From assembly GCA_021772635.1 (NCBI GenBank), contig JAJFLP010000014.1, forward strand, positions 1-44,190: 44,190 nucleotides of DNA, read 5' to 3'. Source of the DNA: Verrucomicrobiota bacterium (lineage in GTDB: Bacteria; Verrucomicrobiota; Lentisphaeria; JABSQK01; JAJFLO01). The notes under the pieces are model-generated. The model searched no databases. It saw only the letters and a program-made list of their open reading frames with translations, and was not told where the DNA came from. A program made the position numbers and the translations under genes. The stretch's first letter is position 1; each line of letters begins with the position of its first letter. This document shows positions 6,786 to 14,857 of the stretch, one piece after another.

Positions 6786-8882
6786 ATGGATTCTCTTTCA
6801 AGTATGAAAGATAAATCACTTCTCCGAGTTCGCGGGCTACACGTAAATTATCGAACGGAAGCTGGACTTCTACGCGCGGTGAACGGCGTGAGTTTTGACA
6901 TCGAACGCGGCGAATCTGTGGCAATTGTCGGGGAGAGTGGTTGCGGTAAGAGCTCGGTCGCGCTTAGTCTATTAGGATTGCTCAGCGGACGTAATATAGC
7001 TATCGACGGTCGTATTGAATTCAGTGGTATGGACTTACGGACACTCCCCCGTCATCGACTTCAATCGATCAGGGGGCACAAGATCGCTATGGTCTTTCAG
7101 GATCCGCTCACAAGTCTCAATCCCTACCTTCGAGTCGGAACCCAAATCTCAGAACCTATGCGATATCATTTGGGTTTCAGCAAAGCCGAAGCTCGCGCGC
7201 ACACGATTGATTTGCTACACGCGGTGGGAATCAATGATCCGGCAGCGAGCCTGAAACGATTTCCCCATGAGTTTTCAGGTGGTATGCGACAACGGACAAT
7301 GATCGCGGCTGCGCTATCTTGTTCGCCGGATCTACTAGTTGCTGATGAACCGACCACAGCGCTGGATGTCACTGTGCAAGCCCAAATTCTGGACCTCATT
7401 CGTCGGGAGCGCGAACGTCGGGAAATGAGTTTGATTCTGATTACGCATGATCTCGGCGTCGTCGCCGGGTTATGTGACCGCGTGATCGTGATGTACGGCG
7501 GCCAGGTTGTAGAGGAATCAAGTGCAGAACAGTTGTACGCGGAGGCTTGCCACCCGTACACCCAGTCTTTGCTCAGGGCGATTCCGAGGTACGATTTCAA
7601 GCACTCAGGGCCGCTATTTTCACTTGACGGACAACCGCCTGATTTGATCGAGAACTTAGACGGTGGTTGTGCGTTCGAGCCACGGTGCGAATTTCGTAAG
7701 GATAAATGCGTATCAGAAGTACCGGTTCTCCGATTAGATTCTCGTGGTCGCAAACACAGATGCCTCTTCGAGCTCGATTTAGGCACAGGACTTAATGTTA
7801 CGAAGTGCCATGTTGACGAAAGTAGTATACTGAAAGCGGACTTGACAGATCGACCGGACGCAATTTTGACTGTTGAAGGGCTTGAGGTCTCCTATGACGG
7901 TTCTGGAGGGTTGTGGTTCGGACGACGCGAACCGGCGGTCAAAGCTGTAAACTGCGTAAGCTTGTCTTTGAGAAAAGGCGAAACGCTCGGACTTGTTGGA
8001 GAAAGTGGATGTGGAAAATCAACCCTGGCTCGTGCTGTTGTTGGGTTGGTTGGTGCGCAGGCAGGGAAAGTTTCTTTCGAGGGAAACGATTTGCTCACAC
8101 TAAGTACTGCAGCTTTGCGAGTCGTCCGCCGCGAGATCCAGCTGATTTTTCAGGATCCGCGATCCAGTCTAAACCCGCGTTTAAAGGCTTGGGAGCTGGT
8201 TAGCGAGCCACTCGTGAATTTCGGATTAGCTAAGGGCGCGGCGGCATTACGGGAGGCCGAGCGCCTTATGGAATTAGTCGGATTGGATCGCTCCGGTTTG
8301 AAGCGCTACCCCCACGAATTCTCGGGAGGTCAATGCCAGCGTCTCGGAATTGCCCGAGCCCTGGCGCTAAATCCAAAAGTTCTTATTTGCGATGAGCCAG
8401 TCAGCAGCCTGGACGTTTCGATTCAAGCCCAGATTCTTAATCTCTTAATGGAATTGCAGGCGAGTTTCGAACTATCCTTAATATTTATATCGCACGACCT
8501 CAGTGTCGTTAGACAGATTTCCGACCGCGTCGCCGTAATGTACCAAGGGCGCATCGTTGAGAGCGCAGATGCGGAGGAGATCTATCAGAAACCGAAACAT
8601 CCGTATACAAGGGCGTTGTTGAGCGCTATTCCTATACCGGATCCAACAGTGCCAGGGATTCGGTGTCAGTTGCACTCCCCCGAGGAGACAGCAGTGTCCG
8701 ATAGATCGGGAGACGGATGCGATTTTTCTCCTCGCTGTCCATGGACGCGGGATCGCTGCCGAAACGAAATTCCGATCCTTGACCACGATGGCTCTGAATC
8801 TCAGGTCGCGTGTTTCTTCTGGAAGCAACACACTGAAGATCCGACCCGGCCGAAATATCCGGAGTCAATCGCCCATCGCTAG
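6786..8882 (+). CDS. oppDF: Fused oligopeptide ABC transporter ATPase OppD-OppF
   Basis: The 698-residue protein holds two complete ATPase domains that are separate OppD and OppF subunits in E. coli. Domain 1 has Walker A GESGCGKS (49-56), signature FSGGMRQR (from 163) and Walker B LLVADEP (184-190). Domain 2 has Walker A GESGCGKS (405-412), signature FSGGQCQR (from 512) and Walker B VLICDEP (532-538). Each is followed by an oligopeptide-type C-terminal region with a four-cysteine pattern (GCAFEPRCEFRKDKC, later RCLF; and GCDFSPRCPWTRDRC, later ACFF). In a DppD homologue this pattern binds an iron-sulfur cluster. One chain can supply both ATP sites for OppBC. No Shine-Dalgarno site is seen before the ATG. 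Confidence 0.94.
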   Translation: MDSLSSMKDKSLLRVRGLHVNYRTEAGLLRAVNGVSFDIERGESVAIVGESGCGKSSVALSLLGLLSGRNIAIDGRIEFSGMDLRTLPRHRLQSIRGHKIAMVFQDPLTSLNPYLRVGTQISEPMRYHLGFSKAEARAHTIDLLHAVGINDPAASLKRFPHEFSGGMRQRTMIAAALSCSPDLLVADEPTTALDVTVQAQILDLIRRERERREMSLILITHDLGVVAGLCDRVIVMYGGQVVEESSAEQLYAEACHPYTQSLLRAIPRYDFKHSGPLFSLDGQPPDLIENLDGGCAFEPRCEFRKDKCVSEVPVLRLDSRGRKHRCLFELDLGTGLNVTKCHVDESSILKADLTDRPDAILTVEGLEVSYDGSGGLWFGRREPAVKAVNCVSLSLRKGETLGLVGESGCGKSTLARAVVGLVGAQAGKVSFEGNDLLTLSTAALRVVRREIQLIFQDPRSSLNPRLKAWELVSEPLVNFGLAKGAAALREAERLMELVGLDRSGLKRYPHEFSGGQCQRLGIARALALNPKVLICDEPVSSLDVSIQAQILNLLMELQASFELSLIFISHDLSVVRQISDRVAVMYQGRIVESADAEEIYQKPKHPYTRALLSAIPIPDPTVPGIRCQLHSPEETAVSDRSGDGCDFSPRCPWTRDRCRNEIPILDHDGSESQVACFFWKQHTEDPTRPKYPESIAHR

Positions 8883-8912
8883 TCGCCTAATGTTGCGGCA
8901 CCTTAGAATTTG

Positions 8913-8957
8913 TTACGCAAGAGATTTCGAACGATATTTCGTCCCGCATGCGATTTA
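8913..8957 (-). repeat. R1 fragment with CCCGCATGCG module
   Basis: GAGATTTCGAACGATATTTCG followed by TCCCGCATGCG is the reversed R1 middle with a palindromic module at the internal insertion site. Both R1 ends are missing. Confidence 0.6.
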
Positions 8958-8980
8958 GACGGTTACTATGCGATAAAAAT

Positions 8981-10360
8981 ATGAGTCCTGAGAAGACATT
9001 ATTCTTTTGTGGTATCGGCGGAAGTGGAATGAGCGCTTTAGCCCAAGTTTTATGCTCTCGAGGATACATCGTGCGTGGTTCGGATCGTGCCTACGACGAA
9101 GGCCGCGATCGAGAGCTCTTTAAGTGCTTGGCGGGACAGGGGATTTTACTGTACCCTCAGACGGGAGAAGGGGTCGTTCCGGAGCTGGACGAGCTGATCG
9201 TTTCGAGTGCTGTTGAGCCGCGAATACCTGACGTCCAGCGCGCAATTGAGCTACACATTCCGATCGTCAAACGCGCCGAACTCCTAGCGCGATTGTTTAA
9301 CTCCGCACGTGGAATCGCAGTTGGGGGCACCAGTGGTAAATCCACTGTCACCGGGATGATTGGGCATATTCTCCAGTGTAACGGCGCGAATCCCACGATA
9401 ATAAACGGCGGGATTATGTTAAACGTCTCCGATGGCAATGTCCTCGGAAATGGGGTCTCCGGGAGCAGTGAATCAATCGTAATCGAAGCGGACGAGAGCG
9501 ACGGAACGATTAGCCATTACTTGCCGGACGTCGCGGTCCTTACGAATATATCTCGTGACCACAAAACCCTTGAAGACCTACACCTTCTGTTCGAAGAATT
9601 CTGCTGCAACGCACGATCGGCAGCAGTTATAAACATTGATTGCGAAGAGGCGGCTAAACATATTGACTCCGACCGTAGGTCGGTTACATTCGGGATAGAG
9701 CGAGACGACGCAGACGTATTAGCAACAATGGTGCGAAGTGAACCTTGGGGATCGAGTTTTGCTGTTGATGATATACCGTTTCGGCTGGGAATACCCGGAC
9801 GTTATAATGTATCAAATGCGGTGGCAGCGATCGCTGCCTGCGGGCTATATGACGTCTCCTTATCTGGTTGCGCCGAAGCGCTGGCGACGTTCAAGGGCAT
9901 CGGGAGACGTATGCAAGTCGTTGGGGAAGCCGGTGGCGTTACGGTAGTCGACGACTTCGCCCATAACCCAGACAAAGTAACAGCTGCGTTGAGCACATTA
10001 AAAGCGATGAAACGGCGACTGTTCGTTATTTTTCAGCCGCATGGTTTTGCGCCAACGTTATTTGCGAAGGACGGTTTTATATCCGCTTTTTCGAGTTGCC
10101 TGGGTGCAGGGGATGTTTTGGTCATGCCCGAAATCTATTATGCTGGCGGGACGACGGAAAAGAAGATATCTTCGAAAGATTTGATCAACGCGATTGCTGC
10201 CGCAGGTATCGACGCGCATTTCGTGCCGAATCGACGGGAGATATTAGATATGGTCATGCGTACTGTGAAGCCGGAAGGCATGATTGTCATAATGGGGGCT
10301 AGAGATAACTCGCTAACTGAGTACGCAAGAGTGCTACTCCACCACCTGGACGGCAAGTAG
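8981..10360 (+). CDS. Mur ligase family protein, MurC/Mpl type
   Basis: The 459-residue protein has the three-domain layout of MurC and Mpl: an N-terminal Rossmann domain with FFCGIGGSGMSALA (8-21), a central ATPase and a C-terminal domain with VDDFAHNP. The P-loop reads GGTSGKSTV (115-123) where MurC and Mpl usually have GTHGKTTT. EADESDGT and TNISRDH follow in the expected places. MurC joins L-Ala to UDP-MurNAc; Mpl joins recycled L-Ala-D-Glu-mDap tripeptide to UDP-MurNAc. The length fits both. The oligopeptide transporter upstream and ldcA downstream favour Mpl-like recycling, but this is context only. The longer frame from 8948 starts at the edge of an R1 fragment; the ATG at 8981 begins just before the conserved fold. 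Confidence 0.85.
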   Translation: MSPEKTLFFCGIGGSGMSALAQVLCSRGYIVRGSDRAYDEGRDRELFKCLAGQGILLYPQTGEGVVPELDELIVSSAVEPRIPDVQRAIELHIPIVKRAELLARLFNSARGIAVGGTSGKSTVTGMIGHILQCNGANPTIINGGIMLNVSDGNVLGNGVSGSSESIVIEADESDGTISHYLPDVAVLTNISRDHKTLEDLHLLFEEFCCNARSAAVINIDCEEAAKHIDSDRRSVTFGIERDDADVLATMVRSEPWGSSFAVDDIPFRLGIPGRYNVSNAVAAIAACGLYDVSLSGCAEALATFKGIGRRMQVVGEAGGVTVVDDFAHNPDKVTAALSTLKAMKRRLFVIFQPHGFAPTLFAKDGFISAFSSCLGAGDVLVMPEIYYAGGTTEKKISSKDLINAIAAAGIDAHFVPNRREILDMVMRTVKPEGMIVIMGARDNSLTEYARVLLHHLDGK

Positions 10361-10455
10361 CCCGAGTTTCGCACGGCTTGGAATTGATCAGGCTAGCCAT
10401 GCTGTTCTCAGAGTAACTGGGGTCGCGTGGCGTACATTCGCAACGAACTTATATC

Positions 10456-10584
10456 TATGCCGAAAGTCATGGAGTTTTCGACCAGGCGGTCTGCTGGCCA
10501 GCAGAGTGCCGGGTTAAAATTATGGTTCGGAAATTCTTGGCTGATAAACTCGAAGTTATCCAAAATTGTACTGCTTGCAGTATA
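10456..10584 (+). repeat. R1 repeat with inserted module B variant
   Basis: It begins TATGCCGAAAGTCATGG. After GAGTTTTCG it carries ACCAGGCGGTCTGCTGG and CCAGCAGAGTGCCGGG, then resumes TTATGGTTCGG. It ends with TACTGC-TT-GCAGTA (10569-10582), 40 bp before the ldcA start. Confidence 0.75.
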
Positions 10585-10623
10585 AACGAGGGTTGCAATC
10601 TTGACGCGAATCGCGATTCGACG

Positions 10624-11532
10624 ATGACAATTCCTGGGCTACTAAAATCCGGTGATACGATCGGAGTCGTATCTCCATCCGGGAGTATATCCCGTGAGAA
10701 ATTGAATCCGGGTTTGAACTATCTCAAGTCACAAGGGTACTCGGTTCGGTTGGGGGATTCGGTGTTCGCCGAAGACAGGTATCTCGCCGGAACTGACTAC
10801 AACCGGGCGCACGATCTAAATGTACTGTTTGCGGACTCATCTGTTAACGCTATTTTCGCAGCGCGCGGCGGATACGGATCAACCCGGATTCTTGACAAGA
10901 TCGACTATTCAGTTATAGTGGATAACCCGAAGATTTTGGTGGGATTCAGCGACACGACCGCGCTTCAGTGGGGAGTGTTCGCCGAAACAGGGCTCGTAAC
11001 TTATACCGGGTTTACATTACATCCGGACGCGACCGACGATGGCGTTTCATCGCGAGTTGAAGACTCCCTCTGGGCGCAACTCAAGCTCGGAATCTTTGAC
11101 GCCGTAAACGGGTTACGGGTAATTAAGCATGGATCAGCGAGCGGACCGTTATTAGCGGGATGCCTATCACTTGTGGCCTCCCTGGTTGGAACTCGGTACT
11201 TCCCGGATATGGCGGGTGCGATCCTTGTCCTTGAAGATGTTAACGAAGAACCTTATCGTATAGACCGAATGCTGACGCAGTTACGCTTGGCAGGTGTGTT
11301 TGAGGTAGTTTCCGGTGTAATACTCGGTGAGTTTTGTGGTTGTACCCCGGAGAATCCGAATCACGGGCATCTGGGGTCTATAATCGACGAGTTAGTCGAT
11401 TGGGTAGATGGGCCTGTATTAGCCGGTATCCCTTACGGTCACGGGCCCGATCGGGTCGTATTGCCAATCGGCGCAGCAGCTGAATTGACTACGGAAGAGC
11501 ACGAAGGATCTCTGCTGTGCGTCTTTAACTAG
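10624..11532 (+). CDS. ldcA: LD-carboxypeptidase (peptidase S66), muramoyltetrapeptide carboxypeptidase
   Basis: The 302-residue protein is a complete S66 peptidase. It begins LLKSGDTIGVVSPSG and has the nucleophile region RGGYGSTR with Ser86, the acid region LEDVNEEPYRID with Glu204, and His273 in IPYGHGPDR. These serine hydrolases remove the terminal D-Ala from murein tetrapeptides in the cytoplasm and so produce the tripeptide that Mpl uses. The open frame extends upstream to 10522, but those 34 codons are mostly R1 sequence; the conserved domain starts at the ATG at 10624. It lies 263 bp after the Mur ligase gene in the same direction. Confidence 0.92.
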   Translation: MTIPGLLKSGDTIGVVSPSGSISREKLNPGLNYLKSQGYSVRLGDSVFAEDRYLAGTDYNRAHDLNVLFADSSVNAIFAARGGYGSTRILDKIDYSVIVDNPKILVGFSDTTALQWGVFAETGLVTYTGFTLHPDATDDGVSSRVEDSLWAQLKLGIFDAVNGLRVIKHGSASGPLLAGCLSLVASLVGTRYFPDMAGAILVLEDVNEEPYRIDRMLTQLRLAGVFEVVSGVILGEFCGCTPENPNHGHLGSIIDELVDWVDGPVLAGIPYGHGPDRVVLPIGAAAELTTEEHEGSLLCVFN

Positions 11533-11673
11533 TACCGATTCGTATAAATTGAAATCATATGATTTTACCAAATTTTATTTCCGTATTAGGCGGTGAATTC
11601 GTACGCGTACCCGGGATCACTGACGCACCAAAATCCATTTTGTCATAATCAATAGAATTAATACAAGCAAGAA

Positions 11674-11693
11674 CTAGTGTTACGTAACACTAG
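11674..11693. repeat. 20-bp perfect palindrome at the R4 edge
   Basis: CTAGTGTTACGTAACACTAG is its own reverse complement. Its right end is the first bases of R4 copy 1. The second R4 copy lacks it, so it probably arose by duplication of the R4 end. Confidence 0.85.
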
Positions 11694-11873
11694 ACACCCT
11701 TAAAGGGCGAAACCGACACAAAACGGATGAGTTTTGTGCGGCTCTGCCTGAAATATGTTGATACTGGATGCCTGATTCTGGAGACTAGCTGGAAGCTACT
11801 TTCTTTATCCGGCATCTAGCAACCAGTATCCAGGATAGCGAAAACTTGTCGGTTTGAGGCGAAGCTTCGCTAG
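11688..11873 (+). repeat. R4 element, copy 1 (186 bp, structured)
   Basis: It is nearly identical to 35571-35756. Inverted pairs suggest a branched fold: AAACCGACA with TGTCGGTTT, CACAAAAC with GTTTTGTG, GATACTGG with CCAGTATC plus ATGCC with GGCAT, and the terminal GCGAAGCTTCGC. It could be a non-autonomous element or a structured RNA; nothing shows which. Confidence 0.75.
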
Positions 11874-12050
11874 CCTGATTGATTCATGCGATTTGTCGCG
11901 AGAGCGCTTAACTCGCTTATAATAAATCGATTAGAGAAAACTTGCCGGCGAAAGTGAATATTCACTCACTGAGATGTAAGGTAGAGCTAATCGGCTTATT
12001 TGAGCAGAGATTAGGGCTCGTAGTAGAATGCTGATGAATTAGTCAGGCTA
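11871..12050 (+). mobile_element. R3 MITE-like element, copy 1 (180 bp)
   Basis: The terminal inverted repeats are TAGCCTGATTGATTCA and TGAATTAGTCAGGCTA, matching at 14 of 16 positions. The central palindrome GTGAATATTCAC is present. It has the same length and overall sequence as 20307-20486 and encodes no protein. Confidence 0.75.
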
Positions 12051-12057
12051 GGGGCGG

Positions 12058-12130
12058 TTAGAAACTGTTGTTCGGATTCGCTGGCGTAGTCAACTCTACG
12101 TCGGCGAAAAATTTGACTGCTTGCAGTCTA
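12058..12130 (+). repeat. R1 repeat, right half
   Basis: It starts within the R1 middle (GGTTAGAAACTGTTGTTCGG) and ends AAATTTGACTGC-TT-GCAGTC (palindrome 12115-12128). The left half is missing next to the R3 element. Confidence 0.65.
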
Positions 12131-12151
12131 CCAGTTAAGGAATTTATCGTT

Positions 12152-13369
12152 ATGGGAACGAATATCGCGTCAATATCTCCAGTGGACCGAATTCTAATGG
12201 GGCCAGGACCGTCCAACGTTCCAGGGCCGGTACTTCGCGCGTTAAGCTCACCTACGATCGGCCATCTTGACCCTGAGTTCCTGAAAATCATGAACGAAGT
12301 TCGCGCGATGTTGCGAGGTCTGTTCTGCACGCAAAATGAGCTGACGATCCCTATATCCGGCACTGGGTCGGCCGGTATGGAGACGTGCCTCGCGAATATG
12401 ATTGAACCCGGCGACCGCGTGCTCGTCGGTGTCAACGGTGTCTTCGGTGCGCGAATGGTCGATACCGCGCAACGCTGTGGTGCCAAGGTAACCCCTGTTA
12501 ATCAGGAATGGGGGCGTGCGTTTGATGTAAATCAATTTCGCATAGCTGCAGGCGGGAAAAGTTACAAGTTGCTTGCGGTCGTCCACGCGGAAACTTCTAC
12601 TGGCGTTCTCCAAAATCTCGAGGGGTTCCGTGATCTCGCTGATGAACTCGGTGCATTGTTCTTGGTTGACACCGTCACATCTCTGGCTGGTGTACCGGTT
12701 AAGATCGACGACTGGGGGATCGATCTTAGCTACTCAGGAAGCCAAAAATGCTTATCCTGTCCGCCGGGATTAGCGCCAGTGACCGTGTCATCGAGAGCGA
12801 TGGAATCTCTCAATGCCCGCAAGTCGAAAGTTCAGAGCTGGTATTTAGACCTGACGATGATTTCCAGATATTGGGGGAATGACCGTGTTTACCATCATAC
12901 GGCCCCGGTAAACATGATATATGGGTTGCATGAAGCGCTAAGACTAATAATGAAAGAAGGCGTCGGCCGTCGTATTCAACGTCATATTCGGAATAGTGCG
13001 GCGTTAGTGGCGGGGCTTGAAGCTCTAGGGCTGATGATGGTGGTACCGGCGAATGAACGGCTGACAACGCTACATACCGTACGCGTTCCGGACGGTATTG
13101 ATGAAGTAGTGATCCGACAGCAACTGCTAGCGAACTATAATCTGGAGATCGGTGGTGGACTGGGGCCGCTTAAGGGTAAAGTATTGCGGATTGGGCTGAT
13201 GGGGGCATCTTCGACGCGCGAAAACGTCTCACTATGTTTAAGCGCACTATCAGGTGCTCTCAGAAGGCAGGGATTCGAAGTTGTGGATGATCCGCAATCC
13301 GCTATAGCGGAGGCTTATAAAGAACATATTTATGACTCATCGCAACTCGGTCGGAGTAGTTTTCTGTAG
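12152..13369 (+). CDS. Pyridoxal-phosphate class V aminotransferase (alanine/serine-glyoxylate type)
   Basis: The 405-residue protein follows the AGXT/SGAT branch of class V enzymes. The landmarks are LMGPGPSNVPG near the N-terminus, PISGTGSAGME, HAETSTGV, LVDTVTSLAGVPV and SGSQKCLSCPPG, whose Lys forms the Schiff base with PLP. The C-terminal NYNLEIGGGLGPLKGKVLRI is also typical. Members convert alanine or serine plus glyoxylate to pyruvate or hydroxypyruvate plus glycine, and some act on related donors. The open frame reaches back to 12068, but that part is R1 sequence. The ATG at 12152 is preceded by a weak AAGG 11 bases upstream. The cysE gene converges on it, which fits a serine-related context. 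Confidence 0.88.
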   Translation: MGTNIASISPVDRILMGPGPSNVPGPVLRALSSPTIGHLDPEFLKIMNEVRAMLRGLFCTQNELTIPISGTGSAGMETCLANMIEPGDRVLVGVNGVFGARMVDTAQRCGAKVTPVNQEWGRAFDVNQFRIAAGGKSYKLLAVVHAETSTGVLQNLEGFRDLADELGALFLVDTVTSLAGVPVKIDDWGIDLSYSGSQKCLSCPPGLAPVTVSSRAMESLNARKSKVQSWYLDLTMISRYWGNDRVYHHTAPVNMIYGLHEALRLIMKEGVGRRIQRHIRNSAALVAGLEALGLMMVVPANERLTTLHTVRVPDGIDEVVIRQQLLANYNLEIGGGLGPLKGKVLRIGLMGASSTRENVSLCLSALSGALRRQGFEVVDDPQSAIAEAYKEHIYDSSQLGRSSFL

Positions 13370-13393
13370 TAGATGGAACGGCAGGACGGCGGC

Positions 13394-14206
13394 TTACGAC
13401 ATTTCCCCGTCAGAGTCGCTGGCTACGCGGTGGTTCATTTCGAGAGCCGGTTTCGGAGCGTGCGGATGACCGATGACCTTCGCCGGCACCCCTACAGCGG
13501 TGCAGTGAGGGGGGATGTCGCCAAGCACTACACTTCCGGCACCAATCTTTGCGCCTTCTCCAATACTTACATTTCCTAATATTGTTGCGTTGGCGCTGAT
13601 CAATACGCCTTCGCCTATCTTAGGATGCCGATCCCCCAACTCTTTACCTGTCCCACCTAGAGTCACTTGGTGTAATATCGAAACATTATCGCCAACCACT
13701 GCAGTCTCGCCGATGACGATTCCGGTTGCGTGATCAATTAGAATCCCCTTTCCGACCCGTGCCGCAGGGTGGATATCAACAGCGAACGATTCGGAAACAC
13801 GACTCTGAATCATCAGGGCAAGCATTTTTCGATTTTGATTCCACAGCCAATGGGCCACCCGATAAGACTGCAACGCATGAAATCCTTTGAAATAAAGTAG
13901 AGGAATCGAATATCTCCGACATGCAGGGTCGCGATCTTTCACCGCCTGCAAGTCATCGCGGATAGCTGCACGAATATCAGGATCGCTTTCCAGTGCCTCG
14001 GAAATTAAGCCCGTGACCGATGTTAGCTGGAGTATCGGGTTCGAGAGCTTTGTTGCAAGGATAAATGCCAGAGAGTTTTCGAGACTGGGATGATCGAGTA
14101 TTGACGCCTGCAGGAAAGTGGCGAGAACCGGCTCTGTTTCTATCTCAGCCCGTGCCTCCGCCTGTACCGCGCACCAGATCGGGTCGTCGTTGTCATCAGT
14201 TTGCAT
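13394..14206 (-). CDS. cysE: Serine O-acetyltransferase
   Basis: The 270-residue protein resembles the long enteric type of CysE along its length. The N-terminal helical domain contains IWCAVQAEARAEIETEPVL. The left-handed beta-helix contains DIHPAARVGKGILIDHATG, VSILHQVTLGGTG with its active-site His, and KIGAGSVVLGDIPPHCTAVG. The tail is KPALEMNHRV. It makes O-acetylserine from serine and acetyl-CoA, the first step of cysteine synthesis. The open frame continues 24 codons upstream into an R1 copy. The ATG at 14204-14206 gives the normal N-terminus and lies one base from the R1 end, so the start codon abuts the repeat. The tail should carry the feedback and CysK-binding function. Confidence 0.95.
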   Translation of the reverse strand: MQTDDNDDPIWCAVQAEARAEIETEPVLATFLQASILDHPSLENSLAFILATKLSNPILQLTSVTGLISEALESDPDIRAAIRDDLQAVKDRDPACRRYSIPLLYFKGFHALQSYRVAHWLWNQNRKMLALMIQSRVSESFAVDIHPAARVGKGILIDHATGIVIGETAVVGDNVSILHQVTLGGTGKELGDRHPKIGEGVLISANATILGNVSIGEGAKIGAGSVVLGDIPPHCTAVGVPAKVIGHPHAPKPALEMNHRVASDSDGEMS

Positions 14207-14207
14207 G

Positions 14208-14297
14208 TATACTAAACGCCTTCGAGTTTTCGAGTTATCGTTCGGTATCCTATACGCGGTTACTTGCAAGTCGTCCAAAAATTGTACCGCTTGTTAC
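14208..14297 (+). repeat. R1 repeat, degenerate right end
   Basis: It runs TATACTAAACGCCTTCGAG, TTTTCGAGTTATCGTTCGG and GTCCAAAAATTGTACCGC. The terminal palindrome is damaged (TACCGCTTGTTA). It directly abuts the cysE start codon. Confidence 0.7.
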
Positions 14298-14337
14298 CAA
14301 ATCCCGATTCAGTATGAGATCGTGGGCGGTATAAGAG

Positions 14338-14670
14338 TTACACTTCCGAAGATTTTCGGGCGACTAAATTAAAGCAGTCTTCCGACGCGAGGTGTTTGAT
14401 AGCTTTGTAAATTTTGCTGATGTGCTCTTCATCCGGCACATCATTCGGCGGTTCCAGTCCGGCGAGAATTCCGCACGAATTCAAAATCTGACCTATATTA
14501 TTACGAATCGCGTCTTGCGACCCCGCGCTGAACTCCTCCTCCGCGCGGGCGCGCAATTCATCCGTAAAAATACGGATTGCTGCATAGTGGCTGAACCTAT
14601 CCTCGTCGGCCGCTATGTATATTTTCTTGGACAAACTCTTTATTGCCGCTAGTCTGAGCTTCACATCCAT
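14338..14670 (-). CDS. Hypothetical protein, 110 residues
   Basis: I do not recognise this family. The small soluble protein starts MDVKLRLAAIKSLSKKIY, is mostly helical by composition, and contains the acidic stretch PPNDVPDEEHISKIYKAI. A good Shine-Dalgarno site (AAAGGAAAG, four bases before the ATG) supports it as a real gene, which is rare in this window. It lies upstream of cysE and downstream of the FGE-like gene in the same direction; the spacer to the latter holds an R3 end. Confidence 0.6.
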   Translation of the reverse strand: MDVKLRLAAIKSLSKKIYIAADEDRFSHYAAIRIFTDELRARAEEEFSAGSQDAIRNNIGQILNSCGILAGLEPPNDVPDEEHISKIYKAIKHLASEDCFNLVARKSSEV

Positions 14671-14691
14671 TTTTCTTTCCTTTTTCGCCTC

Positions 14692-14765
14692 TAGCCTGAT
14701 CTATGCATAAAGTTTCTACTGCGAGCATGTATCAGACCTAATTTAAATGAGTTACAAAGAACGTA
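14692..14765 (+). repeat. R3-related element, one end
   Basis: TAGCCTGATCTATGCATAAAG leads into a segment that matches the reverse complement of the right part of the element at 40093-40273 (AAATGAGTTACA is shared). The other end is not present. Confidence 0.55.
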
Positions 14766-14857
14766 CGATCCCGCAGTCACGGGACTAGACTAAGAGATCC
14801 AGCCGATAATTCAATATTTCTTCAGCCGTACAACCTTCGTAACTCATTGACACCAGG

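Larger units (their letters stand above)
11533..12151. other. Gene-free stretch with R4, R3 and R1 elements
   Basis: No gene is seen. In order it holds a 20-bp perfect palindrome, a 186-bp R4 element, a 180-bp R3 element that shares the R4 terminal TAG, and an R1 right half. Confidence 0.7.

Noticed and set aside
10522-10623. N-terminal extension of the ldcA frame
   Set aside because: These codons are mostly R1 sequence. The S66 domain starts at 10624.
12068-12151. N-terminal extension of the aminotransferase frame
   Set aside because: It is made of the R1 right half. The conserved start MGPGPSNVPG region fits an ATG at 12152.
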